DNA from: DUZB01 sp963747555 | GTDB lineage: Bacteria > Desulfobacterota > DSM-4660 > Desulfatiglandales > Desulfatiglandaceae | DNA: 64,000 bases | Direction: 5' to 3' | Assembly: GCA_963747555.1 (NCBI GenBank) | Contig: CAVVFZ010000011.1 | Coordinates: 124,001 to 188,000, forward strand | Shown here: in pieces, positions 43,847 through 52,762 of the stretch | How positions within the stretch are numbered: position 1 is the stretch's first letter | How the letters are laid out: every line of letters begins with the position of its first letter | Translations under genes and position numbers: made by a program | The notes under the pieces: model-generated | Databases searched by the model: none | What the model saw: only the letters and a program-made list of their open reading frames with translations | Told to the model about the DNA's origin: nothing

Positions 43847-45250
43847 TTACCTCTTGCCACGCGCGGACAAAATCGCCAGTGCCATGGCGCAAAAGCACAG
43901 AACAACTGAAATCATGAGGACATCGTGGTATGCGGGGGGGATGGAGTGCCGGAGCGCATATTCTTCGACGGTGTTTTGCAGCCGGAGACTTTCGAGATAT
44001 CCTGAACGCTGCATAGAGAAAATCGTTCCTGCGATGGCCATTCCCATACAGATCCCCACCTGTCTCTCGGTAGCGATCAGCGCGGATGCTGAACCGAGGC
44101 GTTCTCTGTCTACCGCCCCCATGATGATGCTGTTATTGGGGGGCTGAAAACTCCCGACACCAATTCCCAACAGAACCAGGTCGAAAATAATGGTGGATAT
44201 TTTGGTTTGAAGGTCAAAATCGAGCATGAGCAGAAAAGCGGTGGCCGTTGCGGCGGCCCCCAGGGTTGTAAGCCAGACAGGTCCGATCCTGTCTGATAGC
44301 GAGCCGCTTATGGGATTGACAATTAATGTGATTACGGAGACAACCGCCATCAGGAGACCGGTTTTAAGAGGGCTCAATTGCATCCCTTCCAGCAGATAGA
44401 AGGGCATGACCAGAATGTAAGGGGGGACTGCCAGAAAAAACAGGAACAAGCCAATCATGGAAAGCGAGAAAATCCGGTTTCGAAACAGGGAGAGGTCTAC
44501 GAGGGGGTCTGCAGAGCGCCTTTCCTGGAAAACGAAAAGGATAAGCATGACAATGCCAGCGATCATCCACAGAAAAAGGGTGGTTGCTGTGGTTCCGGGT
44601 CTGTTCATCTGGCTCAAGCCGAAAATCAAAGAGAAAAAGCCACAGGAAGAAGTAAGAGCGCCTAATAGATCCAGTCTGAACCTTCGGGAACTCCCCGGGT
44701 CTTTTTTGAGGAGAGTGATGGACAAGATGAAAGTGACGACTCCCACGGGCGCTCGCGCGTAAAAAAGGGCACGCCAGTCCAACCACTCCAATAAAAAACC
44801 TCCCACAATAGGTCCCAGGATAAAACCAGCTGAAACGGACATCCCCAAAAATCCCATCCCTTTTCCTATCTCAGACGGTGGGAAGGCCTCCGCGACGATA
44901 GCTGTGCCACAGGAGATGGACATGGCTGCGCCCAGGGCCTGAACGATCCGGGTGATGATCAACTGATCGATGCTCCGGGTGAAAGCACAGGCCCCCATGC
45001 CCAAAGTGAAAATCGCCATGCCAGCGGCATAGATCCTTTTTCTTCCCGTGAGGTCGCTGATTTTGCCCATTACAAGCATCAGGCTGCTGCTCACCAGAAT
45101 ATAGGCAACGGCTACCCACATGACTGTAGTGAGATCACTTTTAAAAACAAGGGTCAACTCGGGAAACGCTATAGTGGTGATGCTTGCGTCCATGGTGCCC
45201 ATCATGGTTCCCATGGCGACGGTGATCATGGCCTTCCATTTATATTGCAT
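43847..45250 (-). CDS. MFS drug exporter (DHA2/EmrB-type)
   Basis: The 467-residue membrane protein has the EmrB/QacA layout: MITVAMGTMMGTMDASITTIAFPEL with the helix-1 Asp, the GKISDLTGRKRIYAAGM loop, and the motif C region GILGPIVGG-like (SAGFILGPIVGGFLLEWLDWRALFY). It probably exports lipophilic compounds with proton antiport. It precedes asnA's 3' end by 12 bases and may be read through from asnA, though no functional link is evident. Confidence 0.9.
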   Translation of the reverse strand: MQYKWKAMITVAMGTMMGTMDASITTIAFPELTLVFKSDLTTVMWVAVAYILVSSSLMLVMGKISDLTGRKRIYAAGMAIFTLGMGACAFTRSIDQLIITRIVQALGAAMSISCGTAIVAEAFPPSEIGKGMGFLGMSVSAGFILGPIVGGFLLEWLDWRALFYARAPVGVVTFILSITLLKKDPGSSRRFRLDLLGALTSSCGFFSLIFGLSQMNRPGTTATTLFLWMIAGIVMLILFVFQERRSADPLVDLSLFRNRIFSLSMIGLFLFFLAVPPYILVMPFYLLEGMQLSPLKTGLLMAVVSVITLIVNPISGSLSDRIGPVWLTTLGAAATATAFLLMLDFDLQTKISTIIFDLVLLGIGVGSFQPPNNSIIMGAVDRERLGSASALIATERQVGICMGMAIAGTIFSMQRSGYLESLRLQNTVEEYALRHSIPPAYHDVLMISVVLCFCAMALAILSARGKR

Positions 45251-45262
45251 TGAGACCGTTCA

Positions 45263-46393
45263 CTATTCAATCACATGGATGTTCTTCCGAGCGCACATCT
45301 CCTTGAGTACTTTCGGCCATACGGCAGCGCTGACCTCACCGAGGTGCGCTTTTTTGAGCAGGAGCATGAAGGTTCGCGACTGGCCGATGCCTCCCCCGAT
45401 ACTCAGGGGAATCCGATTGTTCAGCACCGCCTGATGATAGGGCATTTTCAGAAAATGGGGTTGCCTGGTGATTTCAAGCTGCTGCTTCAAGGTCCGGGCG
45501 TTTACGCGCACGCCCATGGAACTAAGTTCGTGTCGACGTCTGGTCACGGGGTTCCATACCAGGATGTCGCCGTTGAGACCATGCATGGGCCTGCCGTCTT
45601 CGGACTTGGTCTCCGTTACCCAGTCATCGTAATCGGCGGCACGCATTTCGTGAGGATAGCCATCCTTTAGAGTCCACCCAATTCCGTAGATGAAAATGGC
45701 GGAAAGTTCTTTCACCACTTCCGTTTCTCTCTGTTTTCTTGGCAGGTCAGGATACCGATCCAGGATGTCTTCCGCATGAATGAACGTAAGTTTTTCAGGA
45801 AGGTCATGGTATTTATCCGTTTTCAATTGCGGATAAAGTTTTTGCACATGGGTCTCCGCTCCCTTGATAACCATCCAGATTTTTTCCACCACCTGCTTGA
45901 GAAGCTGTAGATTGCGCTGTTCTTCCGTGATGGCCAGTTCCCAGTCCCACTGGTCTACGTAGGCACTGTGATCGTGGTCCAGAAAGTAGTCTTTGCGTAC
46001 GGCACGCATGTCGGTGATCAACCCTTCTCCGATATCCATTCCGAACTGTTTGAGAGCCACACGTTTCCATTTGGTTGCGGCCTGGACGATCTGAGCGTCT
46101 ACGGGGTTTTTGTCATGGTCGTTTGAAATATGGAATCCGACAGGGGTCCTTGAGCCGTCTCGATCCAGATAATCGTTTACACCGCTCTCCACGTCCACGA
46201 TCAACGGCACGGTAACCCGGGTCAGGTTCAGTTCCCGGCACAGGTTTTCCTCTATGTAGTCCTTTACGGCATAAATGGCATTTTGAGTATCCCTTGGGGA
46301 TAGAAGGGACTGATAATCCGCAGGTAGTATCTTTTCCAGTTCATCATAGTTTCCGATTCCGGGCCCAGCCAGATCAGTAATCTTATCTTTCAC
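45263..46393 (-). CDS. asnA: Aspartate-ammonia ligase (AsnA)
   Basis: The GTG at 46393, seven bases after CGGGAG, is preferred to the open frame extending to 46501 and gives 376 residues. LSPRDTQNAIYAVKDYIEENLCRELNLTRVTVPLIVD, KWKRVALKQFGMDIGEGLITDMRAVRKDYFLDHDHSAYVDQWDWE and SIGGGIGQSRTFMLLL are AsnA blocks. The fold is class II tRNA-synthetase-like, and it makes free asparagine from aspartate, ammonia and ATP. It coexists here with the tRNA-dependent Asn route (gatA, gatB, aspS-gatC), so free Asn and Asn-tRNA may be made separately. Confidence 0.94.
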   Translation of the reverse strand: MKDKITDLAGPGIGNYDELEKILPADYQSLLSPRDTQNAIYAVKDYIEENLCRELNLTRVTVPLIVDVESGVNDYLDRDGSRTPVGFHISNDHDKNPVDAQIVQAATKWKRVALKQFGMDIGEGLITDMRAVRKDYFLDHDHSAYVDQWDWELAITEEQRNLQLLKQVVEKIWMVIKGAETHVQKLYPQLKTDKYHDLPEKLTFIHAEDILDRYPDLPRKQRETEVVKELSAIFIYGIGWTLKDGYPHEMRAADYDDWVTETKSEDGRPMHGLNGDILVWNPVTRRRHELSSMGVRVNARTLKQQLEITRQPHFLKMPYHQAVLNNRIPLSIGGGIGQSRTFMLLLKKAHLGEVSAAVWPKVLKEMCARKNIHVIE

Positions 46394-46819
46394 CAAATTT
46401 GCTCCCGTTATGTTGAAAGGTTTGAAATAAGTAGCGTTCAAATCGTGCAACGACGATCCAAAATAAACAATTATATAAGCACAAGTTCCCTCATATTTCA
46501 AAATAAATCTGATGACCGACCTTGGAAACGACCCATACGTTTAAGGAGAATAAAGGGCGCATAACGAAAATTGTTGCACTGCAAGAAAAGGGATTGCGAA
46601 AAATAGAACCAGTCATTAGGTTTAACTTTAAGACTCATAAGCCTATGAAAGGTAAAGGAGGTGATAACAAAAAGGCAAGTTGTAAAGTTGGAACGGGTCG
46701 AAATTACAGCCAAGAGAAGAAAATGTTAGGGACGCCGGTTTGGAGAGATTAACCCTCTTTTCAGTCCGGATAACAATTTTGTTTTTCGGGAATTAATGAA
46801 AATGAAGGAGATTCGAATA
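46394..46819. other. Intergenic region without a convincing gene
   Basis: The 426 bases between divergent asnA and the SYLF gene contain one 76-codon open frame (46522-46752) without a good start site or family likeness. A strong AGGAGGTGATAAC ribosome-site-like word lies at about 46658 but no ATG follows at the right spacing. No repeat or RNA was recognised. Confidence 0.4.
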
Positions 46820-47530
46820 ATGACTGGAAAGAAAAGAAGCAAAAGACTTTTTCGTTTTGCGGTACCTCTGTTTCTGGCAGCTGTTTTCTGCTTTACGTCC
46901 CTGCCGGTTGGTGCTCAGGAAGATCTTAAACCCCAAATACTGGTAGATCAGGCCCTGGTTACTCTGAACAATTTTGTTGCTGAGGCGGATATGACCTGGT
47001 TCAGGGATCATCTTAAGAACGCAAAAGGCGTTTTTATCATTCCGCAACTCCTCAAAGCGGGATTCATATTCGGTGGTTCCGGTGGAAGAGGCGTTGTTCT
47101 GGTTCGTGACGAGAAGACGGGACGTTGGGGACAACCTGCTTTCTACAGCATCGGTTCGGTCAGTTTCGGGCTCCAGATTGGAGGTGAATCCTCGGAAGTG
47201 ATTATGCAGATCAGGACCCAGCACGGACTGGAGTCGTTGTATAGTTCTTCCTTTAAGCTGGGAGGCGATACCTCCGTGGCCGTGGGTCCTGTCGGGATGG
47301 GCGCCGCGGGCAAAGGGGTGACGGCGGACCTGGTTTCCTTTTCCCGCGCCCAGGGTGCGTTTGCCGGGCTTGCCCTGGATGGCTCCGTTATTAAGATAAA
47401 TGATGATTTTAACAAGGATTATTACGGAAAAGAAGTGCGGCCGACGGATATCCTCGTCAAAAAGGATGTGAGCAATCCCGGTTCGGCAAAACTTCGGGAA
47501 GGGTTGTACAAGGCAGCGGAAGGGAAGTAG
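46820..47530 (+). CDS. SYLF-domain (YSC84-like) exported lipid-binding protein
   Basis: The ATG at 46820, after AAGGAG, gives 236 residues with a clear signal peptide (RLFRFAVPLFLAAVFCFTSLPVGAQ). The mature part has the SYLF blocks NAKGVFIIPQLLKAGFIFGGSGGRGVVL, GQPAFYSIGSVSFGLQIGGESSEVI, and SFSRAQGAFAGLALDGSVI. SYLF proteins bind phospholipids; bacterial members are periplasmic and not well understood. The gene is monocistronic and ends in a strong terminator (47553-47619). Confidence 0.92.
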   Translation: MTGKKRSKRLFRFAVPLFLAAVFCFTSLPVGAQEDLKPQILVDQALVTLNNFVAEADMTWFRDHLKNAKGVFIIPQLLKAGFIFGGSGGRGVVLVRDEKTGRWGQPAFYSIGSVSFGLQIGGESSEVIMQIRTQHGLESLYSSSFKLGGDTSVAVGPVGMGAAGKGVTADLVSFSRAQGAFAGLALDGSVIKINDDFNKDYYGKEVRPTDILVKKDVSNPGSAKLREGLYKAAEGK

Positions 47531-47552
47531 GTCTGTTTGCGGTTTCTTAGAA

Positions 47553-47619
47553 AAAGCTCCTTTCCGGGCGCATCCGTTTCTTGATTTTTGAGAAACTTGC
47601 TCCGGAAGGAGCTTTTTTT
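47553..47619 (+). terminator. Terminator of the SYLF gene
   Basis: AAAGCTCCTTTCCGG (47553-47567) pairs with CCGGAAGGAGCTTT (47602-47615) around a loop of about 34 bases, followed by TTTT. It lies 22 bases after the stop codon. Confidence 0.75.
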
Positions 47620-47730
47620 GATTGCAGAATGTTTCCTGTTTCATTATTTCTATTCCGGGCGACGTGGGTTCCATGGAAAAGGTAAAGGGACATTTGCTAA
47701 CGGATAATACAAAAAGGAAATAGTGGGAAC

Positions 47731-48504
47731 ATGCGTGTGATGACTTTTAATCTGCGGTTTGAAAACGACCGCGATGGGGAAAACGGTTGGCAGTACCGAC
47801 GTCCTCTGGTCCTGGAAGTGATCAGGAAATATCGTCCGGCCATTTTGGGGACGCAGGAGGGCATGCGGAATCAATTGAGCTATCTTGAAGCAAATTTGAA
47901 GGACTATCATATGCATGCACCTTTACGGGTGTGGGATGATACCTCCCAGTATCCTACCCTTTTTATTGAGAAGGAATGTTTTGAGGTCCTTGGAGGGGAA
48001 GAATTCTGGCTCTCAAAAACCCCCCTGCTGCATCGAAGTAAAAGCTGGGACAGCGCATTTCCCCGCATGATGAGCTACGCCCATCTGAAAGATCGGAAAA
48101 CCGGGGAGCGTTTCTCTGCCTGTGTTACCCACCTGGATCACATAGGGGAGGAGGCACGCCTGAAACAGGCAACGATTATCAGCCGTTGGGTTCATCAAAA
48201 TGACGCCCCGGTTATTCTCATGGGCGACTTTAATGACGACCCCTGTTCGCCTGCCCATGGCCTGCTGGCGGGAAAAGAATCGGAACTCGCGGATTCCTGG
48301 GAGGCACTGAAACAGCCCGAGGATGAGGAGAGCTTTACCCATCACGGGTTCACCGGTGTTCCGGAAACCAACCGGATTGATTGGATACTGGTAACGCGAC
48401 AATGGATGGTTAAAAATGCGTGTATTGTCCGTGAACCGTTTGAAGGCCGGTATCCTTCCGACCATTTTCCCTACTATGTTGATCTGGAGTGGAACCTTAT
48501 TTGA
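47731..48504 (+). CDS. Endonuclease/exonuclease/phosphatase family hydrolase
   Basis: The 257-residue protein shows the EEP catalytic blocks: MTFNLRFEN at the start, LGTQEG with the metal Glu, THLDH, MGDFNDDP, RIDWILV, and the terminal PSDHFP with the catalytic His. The fold hydrolyses phosphodiesters (nucleic acid, phosphoinositide or sphingomyelin); the substrate is not evident. There is no signal peptide. Its last eight bases overlap the convergent dctM. Confidence 0.92.
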   Translation: MRVMTFNLRFENDRDGENGWQYRRPLVLEVIRKYRPAILGTQEGMRNQLSYLEANLKDYHMHAPLRVWDDTSQYPTLFIEKECFEVLGGEEFWLSKTPLLHRSKSWDSAFPRMMSYAHLKDRKTGERFSACVTHLDHIGEEARLKQATIISRWVHQNDAPVILMGDFNDDPCSPAHGLLAGKESELADSWEALKQPEDEESFTHHGFTGVPETNRIDWILVTRQWMVKNACIVREPFEGRYPSDHFPYYVDLEWNLI

Positions 48505-49768
48505 ACAGACCGGGAAGAAAGAGGCTCAGGGCGGGACAGTAGGTGATGAGGATGAGGGCCAGCAGGAGGAGGACAAGAAAGGGGAGGGTGGCCCTGTACA
48601 ATTGGACCACCGGACGGTCGAAACGGGAACTGGCGATAAAGAGATTTAGACCCACGGGAGGGGTGTTATAGCCTATGGCGAGATTGGTCAGAAAGATGAT
48701 CCCCATGTGAACAGGATCGATGTCGAAGCGCTCTGCGAGCGGAAGAATGAGCGGGACTACGACCAGGATAGCGCTGAATATGTCCATCATACACCCGACA
48801 AGAAGAAGAAAGATATTTAGAAGAATCAGAAACCCGATTTTGTTGTCCATCAGCCCTTCCATAAAGGAGAGGATCTTCATGGGGATGAAGGCGTCCACCA
48901 GATAATTGGTAAAGGCCAGGGCGGCCCCTAAAATGATCATGATCCCCCCGACCATCTTCATGCTTTCTTTCATGATTTCCGGAAGCTCTTTGATCAGCTT
49001 GAGCTCTTTAAATATCATGGTTTTCAGGAGGAGAACGTAGACGACCGTCAGGGCCGCGGCTTCCGTGGCCGTGCACAGCCCCGAGTAGATTCCGGCCAAA
49101 ATAAGGAAAGGAATGGGCAGTTCCCAGGCTGCCCCTTTCAAGGCGCCGAGGAATTCCCCTGCCGAAAAACGGGGGCGATCCAATTTCCATTTTTTCCCCA
49201 TGTAGATGGAATAAAGGGAGGGTATCCCGATGATGAGAATACCCGGTATGAGTCCTGCCATAAAAAGTTTTTCGATGCTGGTGCCGGACACGAACCCATA
49301 GAGTATTATGGGAAGGCTCGGCGGGAAATGGAGCCCAAGGGAACCTGAAGTAGTCATGAGGCCAAGGGCGAAGTTTTCCCTGTAACGCTCTGAAATCAGG
49401 GCCGGATAGAGCAATCCCCCCAGGGCGATAATGGTGATTCCGGTAGCTCCGGTCAGGGCCGTGAAGAAAGAGCAGGTGACCAGGGCCACCACTCCCAGGC
49501 CTCCGGGGAGCCATCCCAGCATGCTTCGGGAAAACCTTACAAGACGGGCGGAAGTTCCTCCTTGAGAAAGGAGGTATCCGGCAAAGGCAAAAAGAGGAAT
49601 AGCCAGAAGAATGGGCGCATTGGCAAGACGCACCATCTCGATGGGGATGGCCGAAAATTCCACGCCACTGGTATAAAGTCCCAGAAGGGCGGCGCCGATA
49701 ATCCCGATGAAGAGGGGGAGACCGGAGATGACGAGAATAATAAGGAGGAGAACCAGAATGAATATCAT
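48497..49768 (-). CDS. dctM: TRAP transporter large permease DctM
   Basis: The ATG at 49768 overlaps the dctQ stop (ATGA) and gives 423 residues starting MIFILVLLLIILVISGLPLFIGIIGAALL; the open frame upstream to 50245 lies inside dctQ and is spurious. About twelve helices and the SGTATANVVATG-like signatures of this family are visible, here as SFFTALTGATGITIIALGG and TTSGSLGLHFPPSLPIILYG. DctM moves the substrate using a sodium gradient. No DctP binding protein lies in the window, so substrate delivery must come from elsewhere. Confidence 0.95.
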   Translation of the reverse strand: MIFILVLLLIILVISGLPLFIGIIGAALLGLYTSGVEFSAIPIEMVRLANAPILLAIPLFAFAGYLLSQGGTSARLVRFSRSMLGWLPGGLGVVALVTCSFFTALTGATGITIIALGGLLYPALISERYRENFALGLMTTSGSLGLHFPPSLPIILYGFVSGTSIEKLFMAGLIPGILIIGIPSLYSIYMGKKWKLDRPRFSAGEFLGALKGAAWELPIPFLILAGIYSGLCTATEAAALTVVYVLLLKTMIFKELKLIKELPEIMKESMKMVGGIMIILGAALAFTNYLVDAFIPMKILSFMEGLMDNKIGFLILLNIFLLLVGCMMDIFSAILVVVPLILPLAERFDIDPVHMGIIFLTNLAIGYNTPPVGLNLFIASSRFDRPVVQLYRATLPFLVLLLLALILITYCPALSLFLPGLFK

Positions 49769-50292
49769 CTCGGGTTGCTCCTTACGGCCTGGATTCCCTG
49801 GTCGATGGCCCTGAGTGTGAAACGGGTGAGGAGCAGCGCAAAACCGGCAGGAAGGATGATCTGTCCTGTCCAGGTGGGCAGGGCGAGGAACATATTTCCC
49901 CCGAATTCCATTTCCATGCTCAGATAGCCCATGCTTACCTTGCTCATGATGGCACAAATTGCTGCGCATGCAATGGAAAGGATACAGTCCCGAAGGGGAA
50001 GCCAGGCCGGAGGGAGGGTGGTGGCAAGTAGATCGATCTGAATATGTTTGCCGTCCCGTGTCAGTAAAGAGGCGCCCAAAAAGGTGATCCAGAGAATGAG
50101 GAGTCTGACGAATGGTTCGGACCAGTCGATCTGCCCCATGAGGGTATTGGCCCAGGATAGATGCCCATGTGTATAGAGCCCCCGCAAGACCACCTGGCAA
50201 AAAGTGAAGATCACCATAAGCCAGAGCATGGCAATAATAAGCCATCCTTCAATTCTGGCAAGGATTCTATCGACGAGTTGCAGTACGGGCAT
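49765..50292 (-). CDS. dctQ: TRAP transporter small permease DctQ
   Basis: The 175-residue protein has four membrane helices and the DctQ pattern (EGWLIIAMLWLMVIFTFCQVVLRG, PFVRLLILWITFLGASLLTRDGKHIQIDLL). It partners DctM, whose ATG overlaps its stop. The next upstream region (50293-50776) holds a palindromic repeat rather than the expected dctP gene. Confidence 0.93.
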   Translation of the reverse strand: MPVLQLVDRILARIEGWLIIAMLWLMVIFTFCQVVLRGLYTHGHLSWANTLMGQIDWSEPFVRLLILWITFLGASLLTRDGKHIQIDLLATTLPPAWLPLRDCILSIACAAICAIMSKVSMGYLSMEMEFGGNMFLALPTWTGQIILPAGFALLLTRFTLRAIDQGIQAVRSNPR

Positions 50293-50376
50293 CTAAGGCT
50301 CCAAACCCGGGCATGGGGTTTTTCTCAACCTTTGAACAAAATAAGGCTATAATAACATCTTATTCAAAATGACTCC

Positions 50377-50633
50377 GTATCCTATTCAAATTCCCTGGTG
50401 CTATGTTTGGATTCGGCAAAGCCATTCCGTCACAGGGTCTTTTTTGCTGCCGCATCTAATTCCTATGGAGCACCGGTCCTTTTAGGCTGGGACGGAGAGG
50501 TCATTGAAAACTCGGCATTATTTTTTGTACCAGCCTAAAAGGGCCTCTCAACGGACCGTGAAGGTCGATCCAAGATGCGGCAGCAAAAAAGACCCTGTGA
50601 CTCCATTACTTCCAGGCTTTTTGAATAAGATAC
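50377..50633. repeat. Long palindromic repeat, full copy A
   Basis: The element runs from GTATCCTATTCAAA to TTGAATAAGATAC. Long arms (CCGTCACAGGGTCTTTTTTG onward and its near-complement ending CTGTGACTCCATTA) are joined through a second inverted pair (TTTTAGGCTGG ... CCAGCCTAAAA). Related copies are at 56009-56154 and 59400-59657, with a half copy at 17436. It encodes no protein and could fold into a long hairpin. It fills the gap upstream of dctQ. Confidence 0.85.
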
Positions 50634-50776
50634 ATGACTCCATTCAAGCCCGGATTTTGAAGAGAATAAGGCTAATCGCTAACAGCTAATGGCTTCATTT
50701 AGATTACATCAGGATACCATCATGCACATTTTAAGAGGTTGATCAATCTATTTTGCATAGAAAGAGAGGTTGTCTC

Positions 50777-51610
50777 ATGCCTTCAGTGGATCTCAGTCTG
50801 ATTGGGAAAAAGAGTGAACCGTTTGTTTTTGAATATACCTGGAAGGATGTGGCCCTGTATGCCCTGGGGGTTGGCGCTTCTGCCGAGGAGCTTCCCTTTG
50901 TTTACGAGGGCGTCCCCGGTGGAATAAGGGTCCTTCCGAGTTTCTGTGTGGTGCCTGCCTACCAGGCGTTTCCCGATCTGGGAGCGGACATAGAATGGTC
51001 TCTCATGCTCCATGGAGAGCAGACCATTCGGTTGTTTCGGCCCTTTCAGCCTGAAGGGAAGTTGGTCCAGGTGGGAGAAGTGATGGCGATTTACGACAAG
51101 GGAAAGGGGGCTGTTTTTCATCTGAAAATAACAGGAAAAACCGAGGACGGAAGCCCTCTCTACGAGGCGTATTGGGCCATTTTTTATCTGGGAGCCGGTG
51201 GATTCGGGGGAGATCCCGGTCCCGGAGAAGAGCCTCTGAATCCTCCTGCAGGCGTGGAACCGGATGTGACCATCTCCTCACCGGTCGCGGAAAATCAGGC
51301 CATTCTCTATCGATTGTGCGGCGACCTCAATCCGCTCCATCTGGATCCGGAGGCTGCGAAACGGGGCGGGTTTGAGCGGCCCATTCTCCATGGCCTTTGC
51401 ACCTACGGGTATGCGGTTCGTTCTATTGTCAATGGGGTGTTGGATGGAGATGTGACGCGTTTCAGGAGTTTCAAGGCGAGGTTTTCCAGGTCCGTCTATC
51501 CCGGAGACACCCTGACCACCCGGTGCTGGGTGGAGAAAGGGCGTTGTCTCGTAAACGTAAGCACGAAGGAAGGGGTTGTCCTCAAGAACGGGGTTTGCGA
51601 ATTCGTATAG
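50777..51610 (+). CDS. MaoC-like enoyl-CoA hydratase (hydratase 2 type)
   Basis: The ATG at 50777, eight bases after AGAGAGG, gives 277 residues. It is a double hot-dog protein with the hydratase-2 motif at the C-terminal half (YRLCGDLNPLHLDPEAAKRGGFERPILHGLCTYGYA; catalytic Asp and His in DxNPLH). The N-terminal half is the degenerate hot-dog. It would hydrate trans-2-enoyl-CoA in fatty or aromatic acid breakdown. It stands alone, downstream of repeat copy A. Confidence 0.92.
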   Translation: MPSVDLSLIGKKSEPFVFEYTWKDVALYALGVGASAEELPFVYEGVPGGIRVLPSFCVVPAYQAFPDLGADIEWSLMLHGEQTIRLFRPFQPEGKLVQVGEVMAIYDKGKGAVFHLKITGKTEDGSPLYEAYWAIFYLGAGGFGGDPGPGEEPLNPPAGVEPDVTISSPVAENQAILYRLCGDLNPLHLDPEAAKRGGFERPILHGLCTYGYAVRSIVNGVLDGDVTRFRSFKARFSRSVYPGDTLTTRCWVEKGRCLVNVSTKEGVVLKNGVCEFV

Positions 51611-51629
51611 CCTATAAATGAAGTGCTGC

Positions 51630-52034
51630 TTAACCCTCTCCCAGATACACCGTCAGCTTTCCATCTTCACGCGTAACCTGATAGCTTGCAAGGGATCCCT
51701 TGGCCGGTCCTGAAAGCAGCTTCCCGTTATAATCAAAGGTGGATTTGGAAACGCTGCAACAGCGGATCTGCTCCTTGTCGCCGAATGGATCGATTCGCCT
51801 TCCGGCGTGGGTGCACCGGTTCTTGAATGCATGGAATTCCCCGTCATGTCCGTGTATTAAGAGAACTTTATCAGGGATGCCTTTACCTTCAAGACGGATC
51901 GCCCCTCCCTTTTTTGCCAGTTCCGGGGTACGATCAAGCTGGATTTCGATTTTCCCTCCCGAAAAATTCCAAGAGTCTGCGTCGGTTGGGGGTGTGGTCT
52001 CACAGATCCCGAAAAGTCGTTTAAAAAATCCCAT
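51630..52034 (-). CDS. Rieske-fold protein with an incomplete second cluster motif
   Basis: The 134-residue protein has a Rieske-like fold. The first ligand motif is intact (C74-T-H76 in NRCTHAGRR). The second should be CPxHGSxFD but reads C93-S-V-S96-K-S-T-F-D, so the second histidine ligand is a serine. A vicinal Cys (C92) precedes it. A normal [2Fe-2S] Rieske cluster is therefore unlikely; the site may hold a different cluster or none. It lies 12 bases downstream of the Crp/Fnr gene on the same strand and is probably co-transcribed with it. Confidence 0.8.
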   Translation of the reverse strand: MGFFKRLFGICETTPPTDADSWNFSGGKIEIQLDRTPELAKKGGAIRLEGKGIPDKVLLIHGHDGEFHAFKNRCTHAGRRIDPFGDKEQIRCCSVSKSTFDYNGKLLSGPAKGSLASYQVTREDGKLTVYLGEG

Positions 52035-52046
52035 TTTTCTCTCCTT

Positions 52047-52745
52047 TTAAAATTGCAGCATGGACTCTTTTCCTTCCCTTGCAAGTCTAGTCAGTCGTTC
52101 CGGATCCAGGATGCTGATTTGTCTCCCTTTCACCTGGATCAGGCCCTGATCGGACATCTTTGCAAAGATCCTTGAGAGGGTTTCCGGGATGGTGCCCAAG
52201 AGGCTGGCAAGTTGAACCTTTGAAATATCGAGGCGGACCAGTTCTTTTTGTTTCTGTTTGCCGGAAAGGTATATCAGGTATCCGGCCAGGCGGCTCGGAA
52301 CTTCTTTGAGAGAGAGATTCTCTATCTGTACGGTAAACTGTCTGAGCCTCAGGGAAAGGACTGCGAGCATGTTCAAGGAGAGAGAAGGATTGGTTGAGAT
52401 GAGATGGACAAAAGCGGTTCTCGGAAAGAAAAGGAGATCGGTTTCGGCGATTGCTTCGGCAGTCGCCGGAAATTGTCTTCCCGAGAAAACCGGCACCTCC
52501 CCAAAAGGTTCACCAGGTCCAAGGATATGGAGAATCTGCTCCTTTCCCCCGGGGGACGATTTAAATATCTTGACCATTCCCGTATGAATCAGGTAAAAAC
52601 CATTGCCGTCATCCCCCTCGAAAAAGATTGTGGCGCCCTTTTTGAAATGCTGATTAGAAGTGATTGCGCTTATTTTTTCGATCTGATCCTCGGGAAGCCC
52701 ATTAAAGAGTGTACTTCCTGATATGATATAGGGTTTTGTTTTCAT
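52047..52745 (-). CDS. Crp/Fnr family transcriptional regulator
   Basis: The 232-residue protein has an N-terminal cyclic-nucleotide-binding-like barrel (ATIFFEGDDGNGFYLIHTGMVKIFKSSPGGKEQILHILGPGEPFGE) and a C-terminal winged helix (SKVQLASLLGTIPETLSRIFAKMSDQGLIQVKGRQISIL). No N-terminal cysteine cluster for an Fnr iron-sulfur centre is seen, so it is more likely to sense a small ligand or haem. It diverges from the M50 protease gene with only 17 bases between starts. It leads into the Rieske-like gene. Confidence 0.92.
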   Translation of the reverse strand: MKTKPYIISGSTLFNGLPEDQIEKISAITSNQHFKKGATIFFEGDDGNGFYLIHTGMVKIFKSSPGGKEQILHILGPGEPFGEVPVFSGRQFPATAEAIAETDLLFFPRTAFVHLISTNPSLSLNMLAVLSLRLRQFTVQIENLSLKEVPSRLAGYLIYLSGKQKQKELVRLDISKVQLASLLGTIPETLSRIFAKMSDQGLIQVKGRQISILDPERLTRLAREGKESMLQF

Positions 52746-52762
52746 GGATAAAGAGGAATTTT

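Noticed and set aside
46394..46501. N-terminal extension of asnA to the ATG at 46501
   Set aside because: The extra 36 codons are not AsnA-like and a GTG with a good ribosome site begins the conserved part.
46522..46752. 76-codon plus-strand frame between asnA and the SYLF gene
   Set aside because: It has a basic, low-complexity product, no ribosome site at its start, and no family likeness.
49769..50245. N-terminal extension of the dctM frame
   Set aside because: It lies inside dctQ in another frame, has no membrane or family features, and the ATG overlapping the dctQ stop is the natural start.
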